DNA of 64,000 bases from Paulinella micropora (lineage: Eukaryota; Cercozoa; Imbricatea; Euglyphida; Paulinellidae): contig WBZZ01003091.1 in the NCBI GenBank assembly GCA_019918135.1, positions 131,501 through 195,500 on the forward strand. Direction: 5' to 3'. This document shows positions 21,365-31,309 of the stretch, piece after piece. The position numbers and the translations under genes are program-made. Below the pieces are notes generated by a model that searched no databases, had not been told where the DNA came from, and saw only the letters and a list, made by a program, of their open reading frames with translations. The stretch's first letter is position 1, and every line of letters starts with the position of its first letter.

Positions 21365-21973
21365 TCAGTCACAACCAAACCATTGCACGACCAGCCTCTG
21401 GCGTTTGAAGCGCTCACTGGCTGCTACCGTGATCATGGCGCGGCCGCGCACGACCAGGCTGCGGAGCGAGGGCAGACCTGCTACTAGGCGGTCGATGGCG
21501 TTTTCGTCCAGCATGCGATCGTAGGCACAAAAGTGCAGCCGCTGCAGCTTCGGCAGCGAAGCTAAATGGTCCAGGCCCGCGCCGGTGATCCGGTGAGTAT
21601 AGTCGAGGCTCAGCCATTCTAGCCTTTCGAGCCGGCGCAACGTGGCGAGCCCCGCGTCAGTGATCGGGCCGCAGTTGGACAGGTCGAGCCGCCGGAGCGT
21701 CGCCGCCAGCGCTCCCAATGCCTGCAGCCCGGTGTCCGTGATCCTCCGGCAGCCACTGAGGTGCAAGCTTTGCACCTCGGTAGCGGCCACGGCCGCCAGC
21801 CCCATATTTGTGAGCCCGCCGCAGTTCCGCAGGGTCAGTTCGCGCACATAAACGCCGGCCGACAGCAGCTCGGACACCCTGGAGTCCTCGTCGTCCTCAT
21901 CCTCCTCGTCGTCCCCCGCGCAATAGTAGGTCAAGCGACTGAGATGCAGACCGTGCAGGCGCTGTCGTGCCAC
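21365..21973 (-). CDS. Cys-containing leucine-rich-repeat protein (F-box/LRR-like)
   Basis: About 200 residues with at least six LRRs of the cysteine-containing type found in F-box/LRR proteins, e.g. LTLRNCGGLTNMGLAAVA, LHLSGCRRITDTGLQALG, LDLSNCGPITDAGLATL. These build a curved binding surface for protein partners. An acidic stretch (GDDEEDEDDEDSR) comes before the repeats. The start is unclear: a splice-acceptor-like TTCTCTCTACAG lies at the edge, and the frame overlaps the end of the next minus-strand gene. It may be the tail of a fusion or a gene that lost its N-terminus. Confidence 0.6.
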   Translation of the reverse strand: MARQRLHGLHLSRLTYYCAGDDEEDEDDEDSRVSELLSAGVYVRELTLRNCGGLTNMGLAAVAATEVQSLHLSGCRRITDTGLQALGALAATLRRLDLSNCGPITDAGLATLRRLERLEWLSLDYTHRITGAGLDHLASLPKLQRLHFCAYDRMLDENAIDRLVAGLPSLRSLVVRGRAMITVAASERFKRQRLVVQWFGCD

Positions 21974-22860
21974 TGTAGAGAGAACGGCTGCTGCACGACG
22001 AAATCTAGAGCTTGTGCATTGATCTTCTGAACGACCGTTCTGTAGTCTGGCGGGAGAAGCGGTCGGGTAGGCACGGAGGCTGACGAAATCAACTTAGGTG
22101 TGCGATCGCGACGCGTTTTCAAAGACTGCCACAAAACCCTGAGGTTTGGTCTATGGGTCAGCAGACCTTTAGGGTGAAAGAAGAATTTAGCGGCGACCGC
22201 GTAGATAAAAAGACAAGCCTCTGCTATCTCCAGCAGTAAAGTCGGTGGCAGAACGGTCGGGGGGGCGTTGTCAGAAGCGCGTTTAGACAGTTCGGCAAGC
22301 CCTGCGAGAAATTCGTTGTCTTTCACGGGCCAGGCGGGCGACAACACTAGGCAGGCGGGCGCGTCCTTTTGGATGATCTCTTGGATCGAGTGCGCAATGT
22401 CTTCCTGGCTTGGTGTTGGCGCTTGCAGCTGAAAATCGGGACTGTAGGTCAGCCCGAAGAATATGGTTTGATTCGTACGATTAGTTCTTGAACGTAAATA
22501 CCCCCAAGGCACCCCCTTGTTTGTTGTGAAAATCTTCGTCCCTACCTCGTGCCAGGTAGCTGAACCCTGAACAACTTTCAAGATGTTAATTTCCTGTGCC
22601 GTAAGCCTGGCTTTTATAGTCTCGAGCACGTGGTTAGCGCTGTGTTTCCAGGCACTCTGCAGTTCACGAGGACGGCGGAACAAGGCCCACAAGTACTGTA
22701 GAGAAAACGGCTGGTTCTTGACGAAATTTGCAGCTTGCGCATAGATCGTCTGAATGACCGACGCCGGGGCCGCTCTAGGCCCTGGCAGCTTGGTCCATTG
22801 TAGCGTGCAGCGGGGCTCATGACTGCCTCGCAGATTCTGTTCCAGGCACAGCTTTACCAC
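21931..22860 (-). pseudogene. PFS-WLLF paralogue 3 (two-repeat, truncated)
   Basis: About 310 residues with two copies of a module also seen at 22,887-24,206 and 29,025-30,077. Each module has a hydrophobic helix (CLFIYAVAAKFFF), a ~100-residue middle and a signature such as NQPFSLQYLWALF. The second signature is cut short where the LRR frame begins. Function unknown; helix-rich, probably soluble. Frame continues upstream of 22,860 and overlaps the end of the neighbouring paralogue, so the start is not fixed. It looks like a tandem duplicate that is eroding. Confidence 0.5.
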
Positions 22861-22886
22861 GGAATAGATGAACAGACAATCCTCCT

Positions 22887-24206
22887 TTACCTCCAGGATT
22901 GCACCTTCCGAGAGCTCAATTGCATTTCGCCCGGGGCGGGCCCGCGGCCGGGGCTTTCGAACAGGTTATCGAGCCCCGTGCTTTTTGTGCCGACCGATTC
23001 GAAAGGCGGAAAAACGGGGCTGTCCAGGCTCTCTCCTCGTACGATCTGCTGCATCATGCCCTCGATCTTTTTTTGGCTCTTGTTCAACTCGGCAGCTTCT
23101 TGGGCCGGGAAAAATGTGATTTGTAGCAAGCCGCTGTCGTCACACCCGCAGAACACAAGCCTTTCTTTGCCAACTTGCGCATAAAACTCTTCCCAGCTCG
23201 AGAATGGCTGGTTGCCCAACCACGATTCCACGCCACTGTCCTGCAGGCACCGGAGCACTTTGTCAGCGCAGGACATCCAGTCCGGCGCTGACAAAAGCCT
23301 GTTGAACAGCAGCCACAGCGACACGACCGAGAAGGGCTCCCGCTGCGCTATCGACATTGCGTGCTGCTCGGTGAGTCTGGGCACTTGGGGCTGGCTCCGC
23401 CGAAGAAACCACGCGCACAGCCCCGCCTGTACGTCGTTAGCAGCAGCAATTGGCAGGGTGGCGCCATCTCGCAACGAACGAAACAAGCCGGCAAGCGCTT
23501 TTTGTAGCGTCTTTTGGGTGTCGGGGGGCAACTTGCCCTTGTCCACCCTGGAGCATAATAACAAGACGTCCTTGGAGTTCCACTCCACATCGGTAAAGGG
23601 GCCTAGCAGAGACACGAGCAGTAACAGGTTGTACCGCTCCTCCGTTACTCCGGCTTGGTTGCTTGCGTCTACATAATTCCCAAGGTTTTCTGTGCTCCTG
23701 CCGAGGGCTTGGTACAAGTAGACAACCACGAGCAAAGATTCGTTCAACGACTGCCAGCCGGTCCCACTCTCAAAAGGCAGCACCGCTTCTGACTCGAACA
23801 GAGCAATGTGACTTGAGATCCAGAGCCAACCGGCCACGGCGATAGCACGCCCAAAGCCTTGGTTCTCTGCAGCCTTCTGCTTAGCAAACTGGCTCTCGCT
23901 AAGCACGACCTCAGGCAACTTTTGTTCAATGAGCTCAGTTAGGTTTCCGTGCTTGTAGCATCTTTCCGGTTGGTAAATCTTTTGGACCCACTCAACGAAT
24001 TTCGTGTAGTGGTTAGAGCTAAAGTCATTTATGACCGGCAAGCCAACCTGCAACGCGGCGTCAACGCACATGTCCTGTAGATTCTCGGGCTGCAGCTCGA
24101 CCTTGAGCCGGGCCGATCGCGTAACTTTTTCGGCGTCCAGGCACGCTGCAAATTCGTACGGATATTCGTTGGCATACAGTGTTCCCTTGCCAACGGGCTT
24201 CAACAT
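22887..24206 (-). CDS. PFS-WLLF family protein, paralogue 1
   Basis: An intact 439-residue protein starting at ATG 24,206. It aligns by eye with the protein at 29,025-30,077: NEYPYEFAACLD / HQYPYQLAASFD near the start, VAGWLWISSHIALF / VAGWRWFCDHVALY in the middle, REPFSVVSLWLLFNRLL / QEPFSFVSVWLLFQKIV, and a shared TGLDNLF end motif. No known domain is recognised. The two shared Trp-rich helices and the conserved C-terminal motif suggest a common fold and perhaps a common partner. The short end motif may be a binding peptide. It may be a lineage-specific viral family. Confidence 0.65.
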   Translation of the reverse strand: MLKPVGKGTLYANEYPYEFAACLDAEKVTRSARLKVELQPENLQDMCVDAALQVGLPVINDFSSNHYTKFVEWVQKIYQPERCYKHGNLTELIEQKLPEVVLSESQFAKQKAAENQGFGRAIAVAGWLWISSHIALFESEAVLPFESGTGWQSLNESLLVVVYLYQALGRSTENLGNYVDASNQAGVTEERYNLLLLVSLLGPFTDVEWNSKDVLLLCSRVDKGKLPPDTQKTLQKALAGLFRSLRDGATLPIAAANDVQAGLCAWFLRRSQPQVPRLTEQHAMSIAQREPFSVVSLWLLFNRLLSAPDWMSCADKVLRCLQDSGVESWLGNQPFSSWEEFYAQVGKERLVFCGCDDSGLLQITFFPAQEAAELNKSQKKIEGMMQQIVRGESLDSPVFPPFESVGTKSTGLDNLFESPGRGPAPGEMQLSSRKVQSWR

Positions 24207-24517
24207 AACTTTGTTTTTTTTGGCCCCCTCCCTCTCCTTTCTTTTTATGTTTTAAAAATTGTATTATTGTCTGGAGGACAATTAACAAAAACATTTTGTG
24301 TGCAAGGCGCGGGGAAGCGTGGGGCGCGGGGGAAAGAAGGGGGGGGGGGGGAAGACAATGTCTTTGAGCGGCTCCGTTCACTTTTTGCTAGATTTCCACC
24401 GGGGGGGGGGGGGCCGGCCGCGAAGGTTAAAAAAATAGTTAACAACCTCAAAAACCCCAGACTGTATGCAGGGTCCCCCGCCCCCAAAAAAGACAGAAAG
24501 TTCTGAACGGGCACAGC
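24207..24517. other. Spacer with G-runs
   Basis: T-runs at 24,213, and G-runs at about 24,338-24,351 and 24,401-24,412. No gene is supported. Confidence 0.6.
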
Positions 24518-24835
24518 GTGTTCAAACTGGGCTTGCACCTCGGGCTAGACGTTATTGCGAGACTAGCAAGGAAGAGGCCAGAGCTTTATACTGATTACCC
24601 GTTCTTAGAAGCTTTAGACCGTATCTTGACCAGAGAACGGGCAGAAGAGACGGCCACCGCGCTCGATGGCGAGATAATCCAAGTCGACTCCGGTGCTCAC
24701 GTTGAGCCGGACGCCGGCCTCGTTGAATTCCACGGCCGGGCTTTTCCTGACGGGACCCAGCTGCGCTCATTCAAAGATTTTAACGACCTCAGGCACAAGC
24801 GGGGAAGTGGAGTAGGGATCCAGTTGCAAAACTGA
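24518..24835 (+). CDS. Small hypothetical protein
   Basis: About 105 residues beginning LGLHLGLDVIARLARKRPEL, with an acidic middle (DGEIIQVDSGAHVEPDAG) and ending FNDLRHKRGSGVGIQLQN. The visible frame starts at a GTG, not an ATG, so it may be a remnant of a longer gene. Composition fits coding sequence better than the spacers. No family is recognised. Confidence 0.35.
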   Translation: MFKLGLHLGLDVIARLARKRPELYTDYPFLEALDRILTRERAEETATALDGEIIQVDSGAHVEPDAGLVEFHGRAFPDGTQLRSFKDFNDLRHKRGSGVGIQLQN

Positions 24836-25199
24836 TCATTGCGCGCTTTGAGCAGACAAAACCCCTTGCAGACAAACCCCCCTTGGTAGGGATCCCCGTT
24901 TGAAGAAGAAAAAGAAAACAAAAAAGCCAGCATGCAATAGAAACAACAAAGGAACAGGGCAAAAAAGAAAGAGAAGGGTGTCCGATTACTGCAAAATTTT
25001 TTTTTTTATTAAATAGCCACATTCCTTAATATCGCTCTTCGGCCAATCCTTTGGTTGCCAATTTCTCTGGCACTCTCTTTTTTTTTGGGCTCTGGTTTAA
25101 GCAGACGGCGGGGAACAGACTGGTTCGCAGAAGGTCCTTTTTTCTTTTTGTTTGCAGTCTTTTCTTTTGTTACTGTCCTCCGGACTCCCTCTCTCCTTG
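24836..25199. other. Spacer
   Basis: A-rich, then T-rich sequence. I see no gene or marked repeat. Confidence 0.5.
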
Positions 25200-27953
25200 C
25201 TAGAAGCCCGCCAGCGCTCCGTGCACCTGCGGGATCCCGCCCGCAAACAGCACTTGCATCTGCGCGGACGCCAGTTCCTCCAGCGCTGTTTGCATGTGCA
25301 GCAGCCACACCGGAGCGCGCGGGTCCTGCGTGAACAGCTGCACCAAGTCCTGGTACTCGTCCGCGCTGCGCGCCATAATGGCGTGGAAACCGGCTGCAAA
25401 TTCACAGAAGCCAGTTCCCAGCGAAGTGTGGAGGGCGGGCAAAACGGCGCCGAGGGTGGTCAGGGACGCGGACTGCACTTCTTCGCAGGCCGCCGGCAGC
25501 AAACGCCGCAACGACAGGTTGCCGTGCAGGGAGGCTAGGAGCCAGCGCTCGCTTTCGTCCTGCCTGGACATGTAGTGGCCCGACAGGGCGCGGCGCCGCA
25601 CCTCGAGCGTCTCGGCGTACGCGTGCAGGTTGCAGTTGGCGTCGTCGTGCCACTGGTCGCATTCTGTTCGCACAAAGGTCTCGTGCAGCCAGCCCTCGAG
25701 CCAGGGCCCCAGGCCCACGCCGCCCAAGAGCGCGCCCACCGCGTGTGAAAAGCTCAGGGAGCCACCGCTGTCCCACAGCTGCCGCCGAGTCATGACACAG
25801 GCCGTGGCCGCCAGCAGCACCAGCAGCACGGACAGCAGCGGGTCCTCGTCCTGGCGCCACGGCCCGCCGCTGTTGCGAGCACCATTACGTGCCAGGCGCG
25901 CGCGTTCGCTGGGCGGCAGCGCGGCGCCGACCGCCTGCCAGTGCAGGCAGTGGCGCAAGAGCAGGCACAGCAGCACCTGCAGCCGACAGCGCCGGCTGCG
26001 CGTGGGCGGGCCGTAGCACACGAGCGCCTTGCCGAACGCCCTGTCCAGGTTGGCGTCTCGCTGCGGCAGCGTCGCGACCAGCGCCAGCAAAAAGGTCGCG
26101 CCGCGCCCCGTGCTGAGTTCCGACAGCAGCTGCAGAATCGCACCCGCGAGCACGGGGCCGGGCTGGCGACGTTGGAACTGTTCACAGGCCTGGTCCAGCG
26201 CGGCCCGCGCGCCGTCGTCCAACGTCGAAGTCGCTGCCGCGAAGGCCCCGGGGTGGTAGATCCAGTTCCACGCGGCGCTGCAGCGCATGTGCGGCCGCGC
26301 CGCGACCTCCGCTGGCTTGACGACGACAAACACGCGCAGGACCGAGGCGGCGAGAATGCACTGCTCGAACTCGCGCTGGGCTTCCGCAAAGTCGCGAGCG
26401 CCGGTTAACTCCTTGGGCGGCAGTGTGAAAGCGTTCCCGCCCAGCAGCGACAGCAGGGCCCCCGCCGGGAGCTTGCAACCCGCATTTCGTGGCCCCAGGC
26501 TCTTGTCAAAACGCAGTTCCGCGGCGATGACCTGCAGCGACTCGTCGTCTAGCGCGGCCCTTGGCACGTGGCGCCGCACCGAGGTTAGCGAGAACAACCG
26601 CTGCTGGCGCTGCAGCGCCAGGAAGGTCCACAGCAGCAGGTCGGGCCCCTCTTGCTCGAGGTGTTCCAGGTAGGCCCGGCGGTGGTTCCCCCAGGCATTT
26701 TGCAGCCAGGGCGCCAGCTCGTTGCGAGCCCCGGACGCTAAAATGCTCTGGAGCTCTGTGCGCAGGAGCTGGCGGGTGGTGAAAAAAGAACTGCTCTCGC
26801 TACTATCGACCCACAGCAGCACCATGAGCTCTAGCAGCGACAGCTCCGAATTTACGCCGCGGCACAGCACGGCCAGGGGCACAACCAGCTCGTCCGCGGT
26901 CCAAGCCGTACACTTGAGCGCGGCCCAGCGCGCACAGGGGCCGTCGGTGTCCAGCAAAGTGTGCCGGTACGCTATCCGCTGCAAACAGCTGTTATCCTCT
27001 AGGCTGCACACTGTGCCCGCGACGGTCTCGTGGCGGCCGAGCGCCCCTAGCAGGTCCAGCGCGTTGCGCAGCTGCGCATCGGCCAGCGCCTACCGCGTGC
27101 CTACCAGAACGGGCGAGACCAGCCCGCCGGCCTCGTGCTCGATCGACGCGTTCAGCGCCGCCGCCCACGCCTCGGCCCGCGCCAAGAACTCGTCACGCGC
27201 CCGGCCGCGCTTCTCGTCCAGACCGACCAGCACTTCGCGCTCGGCCGAGGCGACCCGCCGGCGCAGCGGCCGTATATCCAGGTTTTCGGGCAGCGGTTTC
27301 AGCCGTGCGCCGCTCCACGCGGCCAGCGCCGCCGTGCTCACGTACAGAACGATAGAGGCCTCGGCGTGGAAGCCCTTGGCCAGGACGGAAGCGGCGGCGG
27401 TTACGAGCTGAGCTAGGCTCACGCACCAGAGACACACGGCGGCGCGCGGCAGCCCAAGCAGGCGCAGGGCCGACAGCAGCAGGCACCAGAGCCACACCGC
27501 CGCCTGCGCGGCCAGGCACAACAAGACCAGCGCCTGGTCCACGGGCAGGTAGGCCAGGCAGGCGCCCGCAGTGAGCGGCACGAAAGTAAGCGCGGCGCCG
27601 TTCGCGGCGCGCCACCCGCGCGATGGCCCCGGCAAGAGCTTGCACTCTAGCCTTGACAGCCAGAACAGGCACAGCGCCGAGCCCACGCGGCAATGAGCCC
27701 ACAGCACGAACGCCCACACCGTGCGCGCGCCGTCAAAGGACCGCGCGGTCCAGTTCAGAGCGGCCTGGCCAGCAGGCGGCAGCCAGGGGCACAGCAGCGC
27801 TAGACATTCCAGCAACCACCAGCCCAAAGCGTAGCGAGACACAACTGAGCACCAAAGCAAATGCGCTCTGTGCGCCAGTACTATGACGGCCGCCGCGGTC
27901 GTGATGGAAAACAAGGCCAGTGCAAGCCAAACCTCCTCTTGCCTCGATGACAT
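25200..27953 (-). pseudogene. Seven-span membrane protein with long C-terminal region, broken
   Basis: Starts at ATG 27,953. The first ~220 residues contain about seven hydrophobic segments (e.g. WLALALFSITTAAAVIVLAH, VWLWCLLLSALRLLGL), followed by a charged region (REVLVGLDEKRGRARDEFLA) and then some 600 residues of helix-rich, mostly soluble sequence. The layout resembles a seven-transmembrane receptor with a large cytosolic tail. A stretch YLEHLEQEGPDLLLWTFLAL faintly recalls an RGS box, too weak to claim. GC content is very high. The gene looks broken, with about one break. No family can be named. Confidence 0.5.
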
Positions 27954-28475
27954 TGCTTACAATTTTGTTCCGGTGGGGGGCCTCGCCTCCAAGTCTTTTT
28001 TTTTGGTTTTGTCGCTCCCGAAAAAAAAAGCAAAACCGAATTTGGAGCAAAACAGATGTCTGTGTTCACAAAGAAAAAAAAAGTAAGTATGTTTTTCAAC
28101 CGGCTGCGCGGGGGGGGGGGGGGGGGGGGTTTGTGTGTGGTGGGAGAGAGGGCTTGTGGGTGTATGGAAGGGGGGGGAGAGGGTTCGTGGGTGTATGGAA
28201 GGGGGGGGGGAGGGATCGTGGGTGTATGGAAGGGGGGGGGGGGGGAGGGTTTGTGTGTGTGTGGAAGGGGGGGGGGGTTGGAGAGATTACATTTCTTTGT
28301 GCGGGTGGGGGGAAAGAAAGGATCCCCAACTGCTTCAGAATAACGCAGAGGGGAGGGGGAGGGGGGGGGGGGAAGGATTAAGGAGGGGGGGGGGGGGCAT
28401 GCACCGCGCCCTCGCGCTTCCTTGCTCTAGTATTTTTTTTTTCAAATTTTATGTTTTTTTTTATTTGTTTGATAT
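27954..28475. repeat. Spacer with ~40-bp G-rich tandem repeats
   Basis: Positions about 28,110-28,290 hold four or five imperfect copies of a G-run followed by GTGGGTGTATGGAA or GTTTGTGTGTGTGGAA. More G-runs follow at 28,350-28,397. No gene. Strongly G-rich on the plus strand, with G-quadruplex potential. Confidence 0.75.
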
Positions 28476-28964
28476 TTACTGAAGATTTGTCGCGTGTAAG
28501 TCGTCGTTGGTAAACACTAAGGATTGGGACCCTGTGACCCGTTGACGCTTCTGAGAATGCACGACAACAGGCCTCGGAAGATTCTCCCTAGTAGTGGATG
28601 ACTGAACAGGACGGCTTTTTGGGGACACAGGAGGAGAGATCAGGAAATTTTCATGCGAGTCTTTCTGAGGAGGTGTGTGCAGAACCCAATCATTGTGCGT
28701 TGCTGAGCGCTGCAATCGAGAGTTTTGTGCAGGGTTGGGCGGCGCCGGTTGAGAAGACACAGTGCTTGAGAGACCCTGGGATAACCAGGGGAGGGGCGCC
28801 AAGAAAGTAGTTCTGGCCGGCGTCAAAGCTGCAAACGTGCCGGCATCCGGCGCGGTCGGCGCAGGGGGGGCCAGGACAGACGGAAAGCGCGAAGGCCCGC
28901 GAGAGCGATCCAAAGATAGAATGGAGAAAGGAAAGCCCAGAAAAATGAGTAGCAATGCGTACAC
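28476..28964 (-). CDS. Possible membrane-anchored proline-rich protein
   Basis: About 160 residues on the minus strand. A hydrophobic start (YALLLIFLGFPFSILSLD) could be a signal anchor; the rest is Pro/Ser/Thr-rich and disordered, with a basic patch VVVHSQKRQRV near the end. The visible frame begins with GTG and stays open a little upstream with more hydrophobic residues, so the start is uncertain. It lies directly after the 29,025 paralogue on the same strand. Confidence 0.35.
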   Translation of the reverse strand: MYALLLIFLGFPFSILSLDRSRGPSRFPSVLAPPAPTAPDAGTFAALTPARTTFLAPLPWLSQGLSSTVSSQPAPPNPAQNSRLQRSATHNDWVLHTPPQKDSHENFLISPPVSPKSRPVQSSTTRENLPRPVVVHSQKRQRVTGSQSLVFTNDDLHATNLQ

Positions 28965-29024
28965 GCACAGACAGGACAGCAGGGCTTCTCGGCTTTCTTT
29001 TGCTGACAGCGTTTGTAATTCTGT

Positions 29025-30077
29025 CTATGCAAAATCATCCGCCGAGTGTCGGAAAAGGTTGTCAAGCCCCACACGCGGCGATCTGCCCTGGGAGCAAACA
29101 AAGGCCGGGAAGGTAGGGCTGTCAGTAAATTGCTTTGACGCCAGCCGGCCTACTATCGAAGCGGTCATTTGCTGGCTGGAAGTGAATCTTTCGATAGGTT
29201 GGATCACTAATCCGCCTGTGACAGATTTTTCAATAGTCAGGAAACTCGCCTTGGCGGCTGCGGCCTCTACCTCCAACCAGTTCGAACAACCTTTGGCCCA
29301 TGGCGGCCACTGGCTATTGGGGCCCTTTTCTTGCAAGCACCGGAACACTCTGTTTGCGTAGCGCTCCCACTCCTGCATCGTCACAATCTTCTGGAACAAC
29401 AGCCATACGGACACAAACGAAAAGGGCTCCTGTTGCACTATTGTGTACGCGTGCTGGCGCGTGATTGTGGGCAGGTACAGCAGACTTTCTTGGTAGAACT
29501 TGAAGCATTGCATGAAGGCAGCGAAGTTTTCGTTCATCGTCTCGGGAAGTGCCTGCGACAGTGCTAGTAGGCTTTGGCTCAGGTTTCTGTACAAACAAAT
29601 GACCGTCTCGAGACACTGACGGGCGTTGGCCTGGGCACTACCAGGCCAGGGCTCTATGGCGGCCGAATACAAAGCAACGTGGTCGCAGAACCAGCGCCAC
29701 CCGGCCACCATCACCGCTTTCGACAAGCCATCCGGTATCGGGGCTGGTGTAATTTCCAGCGTCACTTCAGGCAACTTGATTTCAATCAATGTCTTCAGCA
29801 TTTTATAGTTTCTGCACTCGCACTGATTATAGGAGCTGTTTACCCAGTTAACAAATTCTTTGTACTTCTTGTTGCTTTTAACAAACTCCACCGGTTTCAA
29901 CTCCAACTGCTCACTGACAAAGGTGCACAAGTTTTGTAAGTCTGGTTCTGTTAGTTTGACCTTGATTTGAACCGAAAGCGGGAAATCAAATGACGCAGCT
30001 AGTTGGTAGGGGTACTGGTGGGCCCACAGCGTCGACCGACGCTGGGCAGACAAGCCTTTGGCATCGTTTAATTGCAT
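29025..30077 (-). CDS. PFS-WLLF family protein, paralogue 2
   Basis: An intact 351-residue protein starting at ATG 30,077 (MQLNDAKGLSAQRR). It is shorter than paralogue 1 by about 90 residues, mostly missing in the middle, but shares the order of motifs: HQYPYQLAASFD, VAGWRWFCDHVALY, QQEPFSFVSVWLLFQKIV, FRCLQEKG and a VGLDNLF end motif. The upstream sequence holds a (CAA)n stretch near 30,117 and a C-run. Function unknown. The conservation of both ends against a variable middle hints at two functional parts. Confidence 0.65.
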   Translation of the reverse strand: MQLNDAKGLSAQRRSTLWAHQYPYQLAASFDFPLSVQIKVKLTEPDLQNLCTFVSEQLELKPVEFVKSNKKYKEFVNWVNSSYNQCECRNYKMLKTLIEIKLPEVTLEITPAPIPDGLSKAVMVAGWRWFCDHVALYSAAIEPWPGSAQANARQCLETVICLYRNLSQSLLALSQALPETMNENFAAFMQCFKFYQESLLYLPTITRQHAYTIVQQEPFSFVSVWLLFQKIVTMQEWERYANRVFRCLQEKGPNSQWPPWAKGCSNWLEVEAAAAKASFLTIEKSVTGGLVIQPIERFTSSQQMTASIVGRLASKQFTDSPTFPAFVCSQGRSPRVGLDNLFRHSADDFA

Positions 30078-31309
30078 TCTTGTTGTAGATACTGGGGGTT
30101 GCTTACTTTTTCTACAACAACAACAACAAAGCGTTGGCACTATTTTTTTTTGCTGACCCGCCCCCCCCCCCCCGCCCCAAGCTCCCCAACAACCGATTAC
30201 AAGAAAAAGTGTCGGGGGCGGAACGCACCCCGTGGGGGGGGGGGGGGCGGACAGAAAGAGAGAGGGGGGAGAGGTTTTAGACGGCAAAGAACTGTTCCTT
30301 CCCGTCTCGGTGTGCGGGGGGGCCGCTCTCCGCGATCGCGCGTGCAGAATCGTCGCCCCTCCTCCTTTTGCGATTGTAGATGAGCCAGGCCAGCAACAAG
30401 AAGCCCAGGCACGGCAGCAGGAGGACAGACAGACAAGGGCAGCCACGCGCTGGCGGGGGGGCCGTGCTGCCCGCGAACAGAGCGGCTCCCGCCGGCACCT
30501 CTATCTCTCCCGGCAGTTCCAGGCTGAACTCGATGGTCTCGAGCCGCAAACGCCGTCTGCCGTTGACCGCGTACATGTCCGCGCGGGGGTGCTGCGACAG
30601 AGTAGCCAGCCCGCAGAGCCAGTTACCTTTCCCGACTTCACTGCAATCCGCTTCGGCGCTCTGCCACTCGAGCCCCACCGGCGGCGCCCGCAGGCTAAAC
30701 TCGAGCGAAATTCGTGGCGCTAATTATGAGGAGAGCCGCCGGCGTGCACCTCCGGGCAAGAATAGCAACCTGACGACCTGCGTCGGTAGCGTTGCAGGCC
30801 AGCTGTGTTGTCAGGTCAGTGCAGTTTTGTTGCGAGACGTTGCCAGCCGCTAGTAGCAACTGGTTCTGTAACTGGAGTTTGAATTCTAGCGGCAGGCGTG
30901 CGCTCTGATTCCGGGACAGCCCCAGCCACGAGAGCGTGCGTGTGCGCTGCAGCCACAGCTGGCCCCCCAAGTACTGCCGTCCGTTCTGGAGGCGCGTGAG
31001 TTGGCAGAGCGACGCGTACAAGAAGTCGAGCCCGAGCAGCGAGGCTGACAGGGAGCCATTTGAGGACAGGGCCGAGGGAAAGGGACCCGCCGGTAAGATC
31101 CCGCCTGTGCGGCAGTTGTCTTCTAAGTACAGGAGTTGCAGTTCCTCGTACATCAGGTCCGTGGGCTCCCGTTGCAAGAGGTCGTTGGCGGCGACCACTA
31201 CGCGCAGGACAGGCTCGGGCTCTCCGTCCGAGGACAGAGCCAGCCCGAGCCCGGACAGATCGCGCCTGATCACCGGGCCGGTTGGCATAGGGACCGAGGC
31301 AGTTAAGGA

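Noticed and set aside
26561-27411. Several long plus-strand frames opposite the seven-span gene
   Set aside because: Very high GC leaves the opposite strand open by chance; their residue composition (Arg/Ala/Ser-rich) is not protein-like and the minus strand has membrane segments.
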